From: Rhodanobacter sp. UBA5168
Lineage (GTDB): Bacteria > Pseudomonadota > Gammaproteobacteria > Xanthomonadales > Rhodanobacteraceae
Length of the DNA: 5,216 nucleotides
Assembly: GCA_002413455.1 (NCBI GenBank)
Contig: DHXA01000022.1
Location: 3,139 to 8,354, forward strand
Direction: 5' to 3'
Positions 1 to 5,216 of the stretch are shown here, piece after piece. Each line of letters opens with the position of its first letter. Position 1 is the first letter of the stretch. The notes beneath the pieces were generated by a model, which worked only from the letters and a program-made list of their open reading frames with translations, had not been told where the DNA came from and made no database searches. The position numbers and the translations under genes were made by a program.

Positions 1-64
1 GCCCTTGCCAGGCACCGCCGATGGTCCGTCAGCTACTCATCCAAGGCGTGAAGCCGGTGCGCTT
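1..64. other. Unassigned left edge, downstream of the coiled-coil gene
   Basis: No gene can be supported here. Two plus-strand frames close with stops at 49-51 (TGA) and 66-68 (TAG), so a gene from the left could end here convergently with the coiled-coil gene, but only 16 to 21 codons are visible and they show no motif. A short inverted repeat (GAAGC at 50-54, GCTTC at 61-65, 6-base loop) lies at the end of the minus-strand gene. It has no T-run, so it is not called a terminator. Confidence 0.4.
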
Positions 65-727
65 CTAGGGCTGCGCGGGATGTTTCCTGGCGGGCTTTTT
101 TTTCGGGGCCGCGGGCGCGGTCTCGGCGGAGCTGCCGTCCTGCATCTGCGAACGCATCGCCTTGGCCGCCTGTGCCGCCAGCGCGGCCTCGCGGCGGGCC
201 GCCTTGGCGACCTTGCTCTGCGCCGCCGCCAGTCTCTTGGCCTGCTCGGCTTCGGCTCGCGCCTGGTCGGCCGCCTGGGAGTATTCCTGCCCCTGCTGCT
301 GCAGACGCGCGGTCTCTTCCTGCGCCAACTGGTATTGCAGGCGTTGGCGTTCGAGCTCGCGGCGCGCCATTTCGGCATCGCGGCGGCTGTTGTCGAGCAG
401 GATCTGGTCGTGTTCGCGATCGAGCTGGGTCAGCTTGAGCTGGGCGTCCTGCAGCTGCGCGGCAGCCTTGGCCAAGTCCACGCGACGTTCGGCCAGGTAC
501 AGGTCGTGCGCGCGTTCGTGCGACCCCGCCTGTGCCAGCCGATTGATCGCATCGCGCGCACGCGCCTGCTCGGCCTGCGCATAACTGCCCAGGCTGGGGT
601 CGTTGGCGAGCTGGTCGAGGCTGCTGTTCAAACGGCCGATGTCGATGTCGTCCTGGCGCGCGTGCGCCGATCCCGCGGCGGCCAGCGCCAATCCGATCGA
701 GGCGAAGATGAGGGTGAACCGCTTCAT
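65..727 (-). CDS. Exported coiled-coil protein of unknown function (220 aa)
   Basis: The start is ATG at 727, with a strong AGGAGGTG Shine-Dalgarno (complement of 733-740) inside the end of the upstream gene. Residues 1-23 look like a Sec signal peptide: MKR, a hydrophobic run, then AHA before Arg24. The mature protein opens with a short segment (24-70) ending in an Ala/Arg-rich helix. Residues about 80-195 are almost uninterrupted Glu/Gln/Arg/Ala-rich helix with coiled-coil character. The tail (about 197-220) is Ser/Ala/Pro-rich and ends in a basic KKKPARKH patch. No membrane segment follows the signal, so it is probably periplasmic. It is the second gene of an operon with the DUF4398-like lipoprotein, with ATGA overlap suggesting translational coupling. 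From memory, related xanthomonad proteins carry a C-terminal OmpA-like peptidoglycan-binding domain after the helix. None is seen here in any frame. Function is unknown; an envelope structural or spacer role is inference. Confidence 0.85.
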   Translation of the reverse strand: MKRFTLIFASIGLALAAAGSAHARQDDIDIGRLNSSLDQLANDPSLGSYAQAEQARARDAINRLAQAGSHERAHDLYLAERRVDLAKAAAQLQDAQLKLTQLDREHDQILLDNSRRDAEMARRELERQRLQYQLAQEETARLQQQGQEYSQAADQARAEAEQAKRLAAAQSKVAKAARREAALAAQAAKAMRSQMQDGSSAETAPAAPKKKPARKHPAQP

Positions 728-1296
728 GGCTGCACCTCCTGAGCACTGGAGCTGGAGGCGGGCTGCTGGCCGTTGTCGGGTACGGTCTGGAAGCCTGCCT
801 CCGAAGGGGGTGCCGACAGCTCAGACGAGGCCGGTGCCGGCATGTCATCGGTGGGAGCCGGGGCTGCTGCTGCTGCAGCTGCCGAGGCCGGCGCTGCATC
901 GGCCGCGGCCGCCTGCTCACCCTGGGAGCGCAGGCGCGTGTTGTCCTGCACCTTGCTCTGGATCTGCGCGCGCGCCGCACCCAGCCGCGCCTTCGCCCGA
1001 GCCAGTTCGGCGTCGGCGCGCGCCTCTTCGGCCAGATTGGCCGCATCGGCATACTTGCGCGCGGCCATCGCTGCCTGGGCCTGCTGGAACTTGTCCTGCG
1101 CAAAGCCCAGGTCGACCGGCGCATAGTCCGCGGCGCCCGCATCGCGCGCCATCTGCAATTGCGTCTGCGCCAGATTCATCGAATCATCGGGCGGGGGCAC
1201 GCTGGCGCAGCCGGTGAGCGCCAGCGTCAGTGCCAGGATGGCCGTTGCCGTCCGGATGCGGCCCAGGGATCCGGCCAGCGGGGAAAAGATGTGCAT
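724..1296 (-). CDS. DUF4398-like lipoprotein (190 aa)
   Basis: A type II signal peptide ends in the lipobox LTGC with Cys30 when translation starts at ATG 1296, so the protein should be lipidated and membrane-anchored. Residues about 40-112 have the DUF4398 pattern: paired helices with ARDAGAADYAPVDLGFAQDKF, then YADAANLAEEARADAELA. Residues about 128-190 are a low-complexity Ala/Pro/Ser tail including seven alanines in a row. The 1296 start is chosen because GAGGAA (complement of 1301-1306) lies 4 bases upstream. In-frame ATGs at 1308 and 1338 lack a good ribosome site and would make an overlong 39- or 43-residue leader. The stop TGA (724-726) overlaps the next start as ATGA. DUF4398 has no assigned biochemical role; these proteins are typically outer-membrane lipoproteins. 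The residue after Cys30 is Ala, not Asp, which fits outer-membrane sorting. Pairing with the coiled-coil gene suggests a joint envelope role (inference). Confidence 0.85.
   Translation of the reverse strand: MHIFSPLAGSLGRIRTATAILALTLALTGCASVPPPDDSMNLAQTQLQMARDAGAADYAPVDLGFAQDKFQQAQAAMAARKYADAANLAEEARADAELARAKARLGAARAQIQSKVQDNTRLRSQGEQAAAADAAPASAAAAAAAPAPTDDMPAPASSELSAPPSEAGFQTVPDNGQQPASSSSAQEVQP
733..740 (-). promoter_or_regulatory. Strong Shine-Dalgarno of the coiled-coil gene
   Basis: AGGAGGTG on the minus strand, 5 bases before ATG 727. It lies within the last codons of the lipoprotein gene, so the downstream gene has its own strong ribosome site in addition to the ATGA overlap. Confidence 0.8.
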
Positions 1297-1300
1297 CACA

Positions 1301-1306
1301 TTCCTC
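1301..1306 (-). promoter_or_regulatory. Shine-Dalgarno that decides the lipoprotein start
   Basis: GAGGAA on the minus strand, 4 bases before ATG 1296. The two longer in-frame ATGs (1308, 1338) have no comparable site, so the shorter 190-residue product is preferred. Confidence 0.65.
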
Positions 1307-1323
1307 ATGGTGTGTCGCGACGT

Positions 1324-1353
1324 ATTGTGGGCAGGCATAATCCATCATTGCAA
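1324..1353 (-). promoter_or_regulatory. Candidate sigma-70 promoter for the lipoprotein operon
   Basis: On the minus strand, TTGCAA (1353-1348) and CACAAT (1329-1324) each match the -35 and -10 consensus at 4 of 6 positions, with an 18-base spacer. Transcription would begin near 1317, about 20 bases before ATG 1296 and downstream of the alternative start at 1338. That agrees with the shorter start. The match is modest and was judged by eye. Confidence 0.3.
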
Positions 1354-1377
1354 CGCGCATAGAAACAGGGGTCATTC

Positions 1378-2490
1378 GTGGACATCGGTTACTTCCTCAA
1401 GCTTATGGTAGACAAGGGCGCATCGGACATGTTCCTGTCCACCGGCGCCCCGGTGAACATCAAGGTCGAGGGCAAGCTGTATCCACTGGGCAATACGGGC
1501 CTGCCTGGCGGCATGGTCAAGAAGATTGCCTACTCGCTGATGGACGAGGGCCAGGTGCCGCAGTTCGAGCGCAACCTTGAACTGAACATGGCGCTGGCGG
1601 TAAAGGAAGCCGGCCGTTTCCGCATCAACGTGTTCAAGCAGCGCGGCGAGGTTGGCATGGTGATCCGCGCGATCAAGAGCGAGATCCCCAGCATCGACCA
1701 GTTGCAGCTGCCCGGCATCTTCCGTGACCTGATCATGGAGCCGCGCGGGCTGATCCTGGTGGTCGGCGCCACCGGCTCGGGCAAGTCGACCACGCTGGCG
1801 GCGATGATCGACCAGCGCAACTCGAACACCCCCGGCCACATCCTCACCATCGAGGATCCGATCGAATACCTGCACCGGCACAAGAAATCCATCGTCAACC
1901 AGCGCGAGGTGGGGCTGGATACCCACAGCTACCACGAGGCGCTGAAGAACGCGATGCGCGAGGCACCGGACGTCATCATGATCGGCGAGATCCGCGACAC
2001 CGACACGATGGAAGCGGCGATCGCGTTCTCCGAGACCGGCCACCTGTGCCTGGCCACGCTGCATTCGAACAACTCCGACCAGACCTTGGAGCGCATCCTC
2101 AACTTCTTCCCCGAATCGGCGCACAAGAACGTGCTGATGAACCTGGCGTTGAACCTGCGCGCAGTGATCAGCCAGCGCCTGGTGGTGGGCAAGGACGGTC
2201 GGCGCATCCCGGCTGCGGAAGTCCTTCTCAACACGCCGCTGATCCGTGACATGATCCGCCGCGGCCAGATTCATGAGATCAAGGAAGCGATGGATCGCAG
2301 CCTGCAGGAAGGCATGCAGACGTTCGACCAGTCGCTGTACCGTCTCTACAAGGAGGGGCGTGTGGATCTGGAGGAAGCACTCAGCAAGTCCGATTCGCGC
2401 GACGGCCTGGCGCTGAAGATCCGGCTCGCCGAAGGCGGCAGCAGCGACCAGGAACTGGTCGGCAACGATCCATACGGCATGGGCTTTTAG
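1378..2490 (+). CDS. pilU: Type IV pilus retraction ATPase PilU
   Basis: PilU is a cytoplasmic hexameric ATPase of the secretion GspE/PilT superfamily. It assists PilT in depolymerising type IV pili for twitching and DNA uptake. The protein (370 aa) opens with the PilU-like MDIGYFLKLMVDKGASDMFL. The PAS-like N-terminal domain spans about 1-100. The ATPase domain shows Walker A GATGSGKST (130-138), Asp box TIEDPIE (157-163), Walker B around DVIMIGEIRD (198-207, Glu204) and the His box ETGHLCLATLHSNN (219-232, His222 and His229). The C-terminal AIRNLIRE motif typical of PilT is not seen, which favours PilU. The start is GTG 1378 with AGGGG at 1367-1371, six bases upstream. CATAAT at 1336-1341 could be a -10 box, but no convincing -35 pairs with it. 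No pilT is next to it: the left neighbour is divergent and the right neighbour convergent, so it appears to be transcribed alone. Confidence 0.95.
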   Translation: MDIGYFLKLMVDKGASDMFLSTGAPVNIKVEGKLYPLGNTGLPGGMVKKIAYSLMDEGQVPQFERNLELNMALAVKEAGRFRINVFKQRGEVGMVIRAIKSEIPSIDQLQLPGIFRDLIMEPRGLILVVGATGSGKSTTLAAMIDQRNSNTPGHILTIEDPIEYLHRHKKSIVNQREVGLDTHSYHEALKNAMREAPDVIMIGEIRDTDTMEAAIAFSETGHLCLATLHSNNSDQTLERILNFFPESAHKNVLMNLALNLRAVISQRLVVGKDGRRIPAAEVLLNTPLIRDMIRRGQIHEIKEAMDRSLQEGMQTFDQSLYRLYKEGRVDLEEALSKSDSRDGLALKIRLAEGGSSDQELVGNDPYGMGF

Positions 2491-2582
2491 AGTTCGCGGC
2501 CATCAGCCGCTCCGCATATCTTCCCCCGGCGGCGAGAAAAATCGGCAGGATGGCCCGAATGCGGACGGCCCGTAGAGTCAGA

Positions 2583-2610
2583 TGAGGGCCGCTCTCGCGA
2601 ACGGCTTTTA
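2583..2610 (+). terminator. Possible weak terminator after pilU
   Basis: GCCG (2588-2591) pairs with CGGC (2602-2605) around a 10-base loop, followed by TTTT at 2606-2609. With G-U pairs the RNA stem could extend to nine pairs over 2583-2610. It lies in the 120-bp convergent spacer between pilU and maiA and reads in the pilU direction. The Watson-Crick core is only four pairs, so the call is weak. Confidence 0.25.
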
Positions 2611-3282
2611 TCAGGCAGCCGCAGGCGCATCCGGCTGCACTTCCGGCGCCGCACGCTGGAACGCCTCCAACTCGTTGCACGCCTGATAGACCCGCCACAC
2701 GGTCGGGTAATCGTCCAGCGGCAATTTCCAGCGCAGCGCGTTGTAGACCTGCGGCACCAGACAGGCATCGGCCATGCTCGGCGTCTCGCCGTGGCAGTAG
2801 CGACCCGTCGCGGCGTTGTCGACCAGCATCGCCTCGATCGCCTTGAATCCCAATGCCATCCAGTGTCGCGACCATTCGGCGCGTTGCGCCTCATCGGCAC
2901 CGAACTGCGATTCCAGCTGTTGCAGCACGCGCAGATTGCCCAGCGGATGGATGTCGCTGATCACCATCATGGCCAGCGCGCGAACCTGTGCGCGCCCCCG
3001 CGCGTCGACCGGCAGCAGCGCCGTCTCGAGCTCCGGATGCATTTCGTCGAGGTACTCCATGATGGCCAGTGACTGGGTGATCACCCGGTCACCATCGAGC
3101 AGACAGGGAACCATGCCCTGCGGATTGAGCGCGCGGTAATCCCGCGCGTGCTGCTCGCCGCCATCGCGCACCAGGTGCACCGGTCGCGTCTCGTAGCTCA
3201 AGCCCTTCAAATTCAGCGCGATGCGCACGCGATACGCGGCACTGGAACGCCAGTAGCCGTAGAGCACCAAGCCGCTAGTCAT
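2611..3282 (-). CDS. maiA: Maleylacetoacetate isomerase / zeta-class glutathione S-transferase
   Basis: This enzyme uses glutathione to isomerise maleylacetoacetate to fumarylacetoacetate, the penultimate step of tyrosine/homogentisate degradation; some homologues act on maleylpyruvate. The protein is 223 aa, normal for the family. The thioredoxin-like N-terminal domain holds the zeta signature SSAAYRVRIALNLKG (13-27), the cis-proline loop (MVP, Pro59) and the glutathione gamma-Glu contact QS (70-71). The helical C-terminal domain includes the YCHGETPSMADACLVPQVYNA block characteristic of this family. The start is ATG 3282 because AGGGGAG (complement of 3289-3295) sits six bases upstream and the protein then starts just before the fold. 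The frame stays open to 3453, but those codons lack family character. The human-type SSC motif reads SSA here, a variant common in bacteria. It stands alone: no homogentisate dioxygenase or fumarylacetoacetase gene is adjacent. A general zeta GST cannot be excluded. Confidence 0.9.
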   Translation of the reverse strand: MTSGLVLYGYWRSSAAYRVRIALNLKGLSYETRPVHLVRDGGEQHARDYRALNPQGMVPCLLDGDRVITQSLAIMEYLDEMHPELETALLPVDARGRAQVRALAMMVISDIHPLGNLRVLQQLESQFGADEAQRAEWSRHWMALGFKAIEAMLVDNAATGRYCHGETPSMADACLVPQVYNALRWKLPLDDYPTVWRVYQACNELEAFQRAAPEVQPDAPAAA

Positions 3283-3326
3283 GAGCCACTCCCCTGCACG
3301 GATAGCCGCAGTTTTACCACAATGTA

Positions 3327-3342
3327 ACCTCTGTACAGAGGT
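3327..3342. promoter_or_regulatory. Perfect 16-bp palindrome, candidate operator
   Basis: ACCTCTGTACAGAGGT is a perfect inverted repeat with no central spacer, in the 185-bp spacer between divergent maiA and pgk. It lies 45 bp from the maiA start and 125 bp from the pgk start. The repeat ACCAC (3316-3320) / GTGGT (3341-3345) overlaps its edge. The position fits an operator controlling maiA more than pgk. Half-sites ACCTC/GAGGT recall MerR-family operators such as the SoxR box, but the length is 16 rather than 18 bp and no good -35/-10 pair brackets it. The binding regulator is unknown. Confidence 0.45.
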
Positions 3343-3384
3343 GGTGCGCATGCCCTTTTCCGGCCCGGACCGGCCAGACCGCGT

Positions 3385-3413
3385 TTGCATCGCCACTCGA
3401 CGCGCCGGACAAT
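3385..3413 (+). promoter_or_regulatory. Candidate sigma-70 promoter for pgk
   Basis: TTGCAT (3385-3390) and GACAAT (3408-3413) are separated by 17 bases, matching consensus at 3 and 4 of 6 positions. The transcript would begin near 3420, leaving a leader of about 48 bases before GTG 3468. The palindrome at 3327-3342 lies some 43 bp upstream of this -35. It was judged by eye only. Confidence 0.3.
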
Positions 3414-3467
3414 AGACGGTTACCGCCCAACCGGGCCAAGCCCTATACCCCACACCGGAGCTCCGCC

Positions 3468-4649
3468 GTGTCAGTCATCCGCATGAGTGACCTCGATTTG
3501 CGTGACCAGCGCGTGCTGATCCGCGAAGACTTGAACGTGCCGTTCGACGACTACGGCCAGATCACCTCTACCCAGCGCCTCGATGCCGCGCTGCCGACCA
3601 TCAAGGCCGCCCGCGACGCCGGCGCACGCGTGCTGGTGCTGTCACATTTGGGTCGACCGAAGGAAGGCCAGTTCGACGCCGAGTCTTCGCTGGCACCGGT
3701 CGCCGCATGGTTGCGCGAACAGCTCGGCACGTCGGTACGATTGGTGGCCGATTATCTCGACGGCGTCGACGTCGCGGCCGGCGAAGTGGTGCTGCTGGAA
3801 AACTGCCGCATGAATGTCGGTGAGGGCAAGGACGACGAGACGCTGGCGAAGAAGTATGCCGCACTGTGCGACATCTTCGTGATGGACGCGTTCGGCACCG
3901 CGCACCGCGCACAGGCTTCGACCCATGGCGTGATCAAGTTCGCCCCGATCGCCGCCGCCGGCCCGCTGCTGTGTGCCGAGCTGGACGCGCTGGGCAAGGC
4001 ACTGGAACATCCGTCACACCCGTTGCTGGCGATCGTCGCCGGTTCCAAGGTCTCGACCAAGCTGACCCTGCTGGACAATCTGATCGGCAAGGTCGACCAG
4101 CTTATCGTCGGTGGCGGCATCGCCAACACTTTCATCGTCGCGATGGGCCATTCGGTCGGCAACTCACTGTACGAGCCGGATCTGGTCGACGCGGCGAAGA
4201 AGGTGCTGGCCGACGCCAAGCGCCGCGGCGCGGAAGTGCCGATGCCGGTCGACGTGGTGGTGGCGCCGGCGTTCTCCGCACACGCACCGGCCACGGTGAA
4301 GGCGGTCGATCAAGTCAATGACGATGAGATGATCCTCGATATCGGACCGGAGACCGCCAGGCGCTACGCCGAACTGATCGCGAAGGCCGGCACGGTGGTG
4401 TGGAACGGCCCGGTCGGCGTGTTCGAGTTCGACGCGTTCGGCAAGGGTACCGAGACGCTGGCCCATGCGATCGCCGACTCGAGTGCATTCTCGATTGCCG
4501 GCGGCGGCGACACGCTGGCCGCAGTCGACAAGTACGGCATTGCCGACAAGGTGTCGTACATCTCCACCGGCGGCGGTGCCTTCCTCGAATTCCTCGAAGG
4601 CAAGGAACTGCCGGCTGTCACCGCGTTGAAGGCACGGGCCGCGAAGTAA
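3468..4649 (+). CDS. pgk: Phosphoglycerate kinase
   Basis: This cytoplasmic glycolytic enzyme transfers phosphate between 1,3-bisphosphoglycerate and ADP, giving 3-phosphoglycerate and ATP, and works in reverse in gluconeogenesis. The protein is 393 aa, normal for bacterial PGK. Family landmarks in order are [11 protein letters not shown] (15-25), QR with substrate-binding Arg37, SHLGRP (59-64), [14 protein letters not shown] (111-124), [11 protein letters not shown] (142-152), [15 protein letters not shown] (191-205), GGGIANTF (215-222), WNGPVGVFE (312-320) and GGGDT (345-349), with STGGGAFLE near the C-terminus. Nothing essential is missing. The start is GTG 3468 with GGAG at 3457-3460, seven bases upstream; the ATG at 3483 has no ribosome site. 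The stop TAA shares its last base with the ATG of the following HAD gene, so the two are almost certainly co-transcribed. Many proteobacteria place pyruvate kinase or aldolase next; here a phosphatase comes first. Confidence 0.97.
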   Translation: MSVIRMSDLDLRDQRVLIREDLNVPFDDYGQITSTQRLDAALPTIKAARDAGARVLVLSHLGRPKEGQFDAESSLAPVAAWLREQLGTSVRLVADYLDGVDVAAGEVVLLENCRMNVGEGKDDETLAKKYAALCDIFVMDAFGTAHRAQASTHGVIKFAPIAAAGPLLCAELDALGKALEHPSHPLLAIVAGSKVSTKLTLLDNLIGKVDQLIVGGGIANTFIVAMGHSVGNSLYEPDLVDAAKKVLADAKRRGAEVPMPVDVVVAPAFSAHAPATVKAVDQVNDDEMILDIGPETARRYAELIAKAGTVVWNGPVGVFEFDAFGKGTETLAHAIADSSAFSIAGGGDTLAAVDKYGIADKVSYISTGGGAFLEFLEGKELPAVTALKARAAK

Positions 4650-5216
4650 TGCTCTGCCTGTTCGACCTCGACGGCACCCTGATCGATTCCGAGCACGGCA
4701 TCACCGCGTGCGTGAAACACGCGCTGGCACGGCTGGACGTTCCCGCGCCGGCGCATGAGGAACTGCGCCGCTGGATCGGACCGCCGCTGCGGCACAGCTT
4801 CGCGCCGCTGCTGGATCACGACGCCGCACGGATCGAGGCGGCCGTGGACTACTACCACGAGCGCTTCAACACGCACGGCTGGCGCGAGCATGAGATCTAC
4901 CCGGGCATCGAGGTACTGATCGAACAACTGCTCGGCGCCGGCCATCAGCTCGCCGTGGTGACCAGCAAGCCGCACCGGCACGCCGCTCCGATCATCGCGC
5001 ACTTGCCGTTCGGCGAAGCCTTCCTGCGCTTGTACGGCCCGCACCCCGACAGCCCGCACAGCGAGAAGGCATCGATGATCGCCGAGGCGCTGGCAGACTT
5101 CGGCGCTGAACCATCCGACGCGGTGATGATCGGCGACCGCCACTTCGACATCGACGGCGCGGTGGCCAATCAAGTGCGCGGTTTCGGTGTGCTGTGGGGC
5201 TTCGGCAGCCGCATCT
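4649..5216 (+). CDS. HAD-superfamily phosphatase, 5'-nucleotidase / phosphoglycolate phosphatase-like (3' end beyond window)
   Basis: The frame runs open to the window edge, giving 189 residues of an expected 210-225. HAD motif I is FDLDGTLIDS (5-14; nucleophile Asp6, acid/base Asp8). A helical cap (about 15-80) contains RWIGPPLRHSF. Motif II is VVTSK (Thr105), motif III is probably Lys140, and motif IV is IGDRHFDIDGA (161-171; Asp163 and Asp167 for Mg2+). The cap places it in the HAD-IA group. The GPPL element and GDRxxDIxGA resemble HAD 5'-nucleotidases such as Pseudomonas PA0065, and also phosphoglycolate phosphatases, so the substrate is not settled. ATG 4649 overlaps the pgk stop by one base (TAATG) and has only a poor Shine-Dalgarno, implying reinitiation after pgk. 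Linkage to glycolysis hints at clearing phosphorylated side products or nucleotide turnover (inference). Confidence 0.88.
   Translation, partial: MLCLFDLDGTLIDSEHGITACVKHALARLDVPAPAHEELRRWIGPPLRHSFAPLLDHDAARIEAAVDYYHERFNTHGWREHEIYPGIEVLIEQLLGAGHQLAVVTSKPHRHAAPIIAHLPFGEAFLRLYGPHPDSPHSEKASMIAEALADFGAEPSDAVMIGDRHFDIDGAVANQVRGFGVLWGFGSRI

Noticed and set aside
5..742. 245-codon plus-strand frame opposite the coiled-coil gene
   Set aside because: It begins at a TTG near the window edge without a clear ribosome site and gives a Leu/Gly/Arg-rich product. The minus-strand gene explains the region better.
863..876. Short GCT repeat (four units) in the lipoprotein gene
   Set aside because: It encodes part of a polyalanine stretch in a low-complexity tail. 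Four units are too few to argue for slippage-based phase variation.
33..1142. 369-codon minus-strand frame across both envelope genes
   Set aside because: The product is overwhelmingly Arg/Pro/Ala with no signal or fold. The other minus frames give a signal peptide, a lipobox and good ribosome sites.
1372..2274. 300-codon minus-strand reading frame antisense to pilU
   Set aside because: It mirrors pilU, which has every expected ATPase motif. The antisense product is rich in His, Val, Asp and Gln with no recognisable domain, as expected for a shadow in GC-rich DNA.
2349..2420. Strong internal Shine-Dalgarno-like AAGGAGGGG inside pilU
   Set aside because: It encodes Lys-Glu-Gly in the pilU frame, and the out-of-frame GTG after it opens a frame of only about 20 codons. 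Taken as coincidence.
2492..2602. Seven-base inverted repeat GTTCGCG / CGCGAAC flanking the pilU-maiA spacer
   Set aside because: The arms are short and about 97 bp apart. This is expected by chance in GC-rich DNA, with no sign of an element between them.
3283..3453. Longer maiA with an N-terminal extension from 3453
   Set aside because: The 57 extra codons lie upstream of a well-placed ribosome site, cover the palindrome and show no family similarity; zeta GSTs start right at the thioredoxin-like fold.
4364..5173. 269-codon minus-strand frame opposite the pgk end and the HAD gene
   Set aside because: The plus strand encodes intact PGK signatures and all four HAD motifs here; the antisense product shows no motif.

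Overview
The window is GC-rich, densely coded bacterial chromosome. A type IV pilus ATPase of the PilU type, a phosphoglycerate kinase with the REDLNVP / FGTAHRA signatures, and a DUF4398-type lipoprotein next to a coiled-coil periplasmic protein together suggest a gammaproteobacterium of the Xanthomonadales (Xanthomonadaceae or Rhodanobacteraceae). This placement is inferred from protein character, not from a search. No mobile element, CRISPR array, tRNA or rRNA was seen.

Layout. Positions 1-64 hold no gene that can be supported. A two-gene minus-strand operon follows: a DUF4398-like lipoprotein (724-1296) and an exported coiled-coil protein (65-727), joined by an ATGA overlap. An 81-bp divergent spacer separates them from pilU on the plus strand (1378-2490). 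pilU runs tail-to-tail into a minus-strand maleylacetoacetate isomerase / zeta-class GST gene (2611-3282). A 185-bp divergent spacer carrying a perfect 16-bp palindrome (3327-3342) leads to pgk on the plus strand (3468-4649). The pgk stop overlaps by one base the start of a HAD-family phosphatase (4649 to the window end, incomplete).

The window is a mosaic of four transcription units rather than one system. The first is envelope-associated (lipoprotein plus periplasmic helical protein). The second drives pilus retraction with PilT, which is not encoded here. The third fits the end of tyrosine/homogentisate breakdown. The fourth is central glycolysis, with a small phosphatase translationally coupled to PGK.

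No clearly new system is visible. The points most worth checking are the palindrome between maiA and pgk, the pgk-HAD coupling with a possible metabolite-repair role, and the coiled-coil protein that has no OmpA-like domain. Most long antisense reading frames in this GC-rich sequence are shadows.
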